Below are positions 63,082 to 64,000 of a stretch of DNA of 64,000 nt, one piece after another. Within the stretch, counting starts at the first letter, position 1. Each line of letters starts with the position of its first letter. Position numbers and translations under genes: made by a program. Source of the stretch: Winogradskyella tangerina (GTDB taxonomy: Bacteria > Bacteroidota > Bacteroidia > Flavobacteriales > Flavobacteriaceae); contig NZ_QERF01000010.1 in assembly GCF_003260205.1 (NCBI RefSeq), positions 124,001 through 188,000 on the forward strand, written 5' to 3'. The notes under the pieces are model-generated. The model saw only the letters and a program-made list of their open reading frames with translations. It ran no database searches and was not told the origin of the DNA.

Positions 63082-63112
63082 AAGAATATTATTTTTTAAA
63101 TCTTTGACTACA

Positions 63113-63120
63113 CAAATATA
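63113..63120 (-). promoter_or_regulatory. -7 element of the Lrp gene
   Basis: The minus strand reads TATATTTG, an exact TAnnTTTG, 31 bases before the ATG at 63081. It adjoins the dyad at 63120-63169. Confidence 0.55.
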
Positions 63121-63169
63121 AAAGGAAATATTTCTTTTAAATATAGTATTTAAAGATATTATTCCTTTT
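63120..63169. promoter_or_regulatory. Nested dyad, probable Lrp binding region
   Basis: AAAAGGAA (63120-63127) and TTCCTTTT (63162-63169) lie outside, TTTAAATA (63136-63143) and TATTTAAA (63147-63154) inside, almost centred on the same base (63144.5 and 63145). It begins at the Lrp -7 element and covers the upstream promoter region. AT-rich sequence makes chance arms more likely. Confidence 0.5.
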
Positions 63170-63216
63170 TATTATGAATTTAGAAGTTATTAACAATCGA
63201 AAAACGCCGTAATACC

Positions 63217-63224
63217 TATCTTTG
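63217..63224 (+). promoter_or_regulatory. -7 element of the E2 gene
   Basis: TATCTTTG is an exact TAnnTTTG, 26 bases before the TTG start at 63251. Confidence 0.5.
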
Positions 63225-63250
63225 TTTCTTGTAATTTAAGTTAGAAACCA

Positions 63251-64000
63251 TTGGAAAATTTCGAATTTAAAATGCCTAAGTTAGGGGAGAGTATCACCGA
63301 AGCGGCGATCATAACTTGGTTTAAAAATGTTGGTGATAAGGTCGAGGAAGACGAAATGTTATTAGAGGTTGCTACGGATAAAGTAGACTCTGAAGTGCCG
63401 TCCAATGTCACCGGTATTATTGAAGAAATTCTATACCAACCGAACGATGTCATAAAGATTGGCGAGACCATCGCGATCATCAAAGTAGATGGTACAGTAG
63501 CATCAAAGCCTAAATCAAAAGGTACTGATAAGCAAGCTCAGAAACCAGAAGCAGCTAAGAAGAAAACCGCTAAACGACCAAAACCAAGTATGGCACAACC
63601 CGCTGTTGCTTCCGCTTCGTTTTCTACAGCAAATTCGAATACATTTTTTTCACCATTGATCATTTCCATTGCTAAAGATCACCATATTAGTTTTGAAGAA
63701 TTAGCAAGAATCCCTGCAACAGGAAAAGAAGGACGACTAAGAAAGAGCGATGTTTTCAATTATATCGACGAAGGAAGACCTTACAAGTTCGCACAGCCTG
63801 TAGTGCAAGATCCAACGGCATATCGCATTCCACAATTAACCTTTGATAAAGGCAAAGGAAAGATTGTAGAAATGGATCGCATGCGTCAAATGATCGCTGA
63901 TCATATGGTGTATTCAAAACATACATCACCGCACGTCACAGCTTATGTTGAAGCTGATCTTACCAACATGGTACAATGGCGCAATGCAAACAAAAAAGCC
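63251..64000 (+). CDS. 2-oxo acid dehydrogenase E2 component (dihydrolipoyl acyltransferase), 5' part
   Basis: 250 codons to the window end. Lipoyl domain MENFEFKMPKLGESITEAAIITW with the lipoylated Lys44 in VATDKVDSEVP; Ala/Lys-rich linker; subunit-binding domain FSPLIISIAKDHHISFEELARIPATGKEGRLRKSDVFNYI; start of the catalytic domain EMDRMRQMIADHMVYSK. The TTG at 63251 keeps the usual seven residues before MPKLGES; ATG 63272 would lose them. It transfers acyl groups to CoA, likely in a branched-chain keto-acid complex. Confidence 0.9.
   Translation, partial: MENFEFKMPKLGESITEAAIITWFKNVGDKVEEDEMLLEVATDKVDSEVPSNVTGIIEEILYQPNDVIKIGETIAIIKVDGTVASKPKSKGTDKQAQKPEAAKKKTAKRPKPSMAQPAVASASFSTANSNTFFSPLIISIAKDHHISFEELARIPATGKEGRLRKSDVFNYIDEGRPYKFAQPVVQDPTAYRIPQLTFDKGKGKIVEMDRMRQMIADHMVYSKHTSPHVTAYVEADLTNMVQWRNANKKA

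Noticed and set aside
1-64000. CRISPR arrays, tRNA genes, insertion sequences or prophage genes
   Set aside because: No direct repeat arrays, cloverleaf sequences, transposase, integrase or phage proteins were seen; short tRNA genes were searched only by eye.

Overview
The window is an AT-rich chromosomal segment of a member of the Flavobacteriaceae (Bacteroidetes); I cannot name the genus. The evidence is the set of lineage-typical genes: gliding genes gldA, gldB and gldC, secreted proteins with type IX secretion (T9SS) C-terminal sorting domains, lipoproteins, DUF3857 transglutaminase-like proteins, a MetH split into two genes, a DNA primase without zinc-finger cysteines, and -7 promoter elements of the Bacteroidetes form TAnnTTTG upstream of many genes. 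No tRNA, rRNA, insertion sequence, prophage or CRISPR array is visible. Both ends cut genes: an outer-membrane barrel protein at the left and an E2 acyltransferase at the right.

Layout. 0-9 kb: barrel protein, a lipoprotein, metK, and divergently a SAM-I riboswitch driving metH (two genes) and metF; with metK this is the methionine/SAM cycle. 9-12 kb: an undetected-size 32-residue membrane peptide, a PagL-like deacylase, a head-GIN lipoprotein and gldA. 12-16.2 kb: an aromatic amino acid operon (pheA, aminotransferase, tyrA, DAHP synthase/chorismate mutase) preceded by a 16-codon leader peptide of Tyr/Trp/Phe codons and a terminator, an apparent transcription attenuator. 16.3-21.6 kb: T9SS cargo, a LytTR-type two-component pair and small secreted proteins. 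21.7-31 kb: rsgA-dtd, two DUF3857 proteins, mazG-like, aroA, queA, rlmN. 31-37 kb: a T9SS adhesin, a prenyl diphosphate synthase, an ECF sigma/anti-sigma-like/barrel operon, DUF2927. 37-42 kb: dnaG, a NarL-type regulator with an altered phosphorylation site, nadE, gldB-gldC. 42-48 kb: a minus-strand run of mostly small proteins, including two diverged paralogues of an unrecognised secreted family.

48.2-62.6 kb holds the main accessory-metabolism block: a DUF4230-TetR gene pair, then a plus-strand phenylacetate (paa) cluster paaE-A-B-C-D-G, a PLP dehydratase, paaH-I-J, an SDR-like gene, paaZ, a paaF-like gene and paaY. It encodes the epoxidase, isomerase, ring-opening and beta-oxidation steps that take phenylacetyl-CoA to acetyl-CoA and succinyl-CoA; the ligase PaaK is not in the window. 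A 20-bp inverted repeat sits just downstream of the paaE -7 element and is the likely operator for the TetR protein. PaaZ carries an extra C-terminal DinB/DUF1569-like domain. The right end has an Lrp/AsnC regulator divergent from a lipoyl E2 subunit, with a 50-bp nested dyad between them.

Regulatory RNA and DNA are the richest part of the window: a SAM-I riboswitch with a built-in alternative pairing, an aromatic attenuator, a likely TetR operator, an Lrp-type dyad, several strong terminators, and three copies of a small interspersed inverted repeat whose arms differ in sequence but remain complementary.
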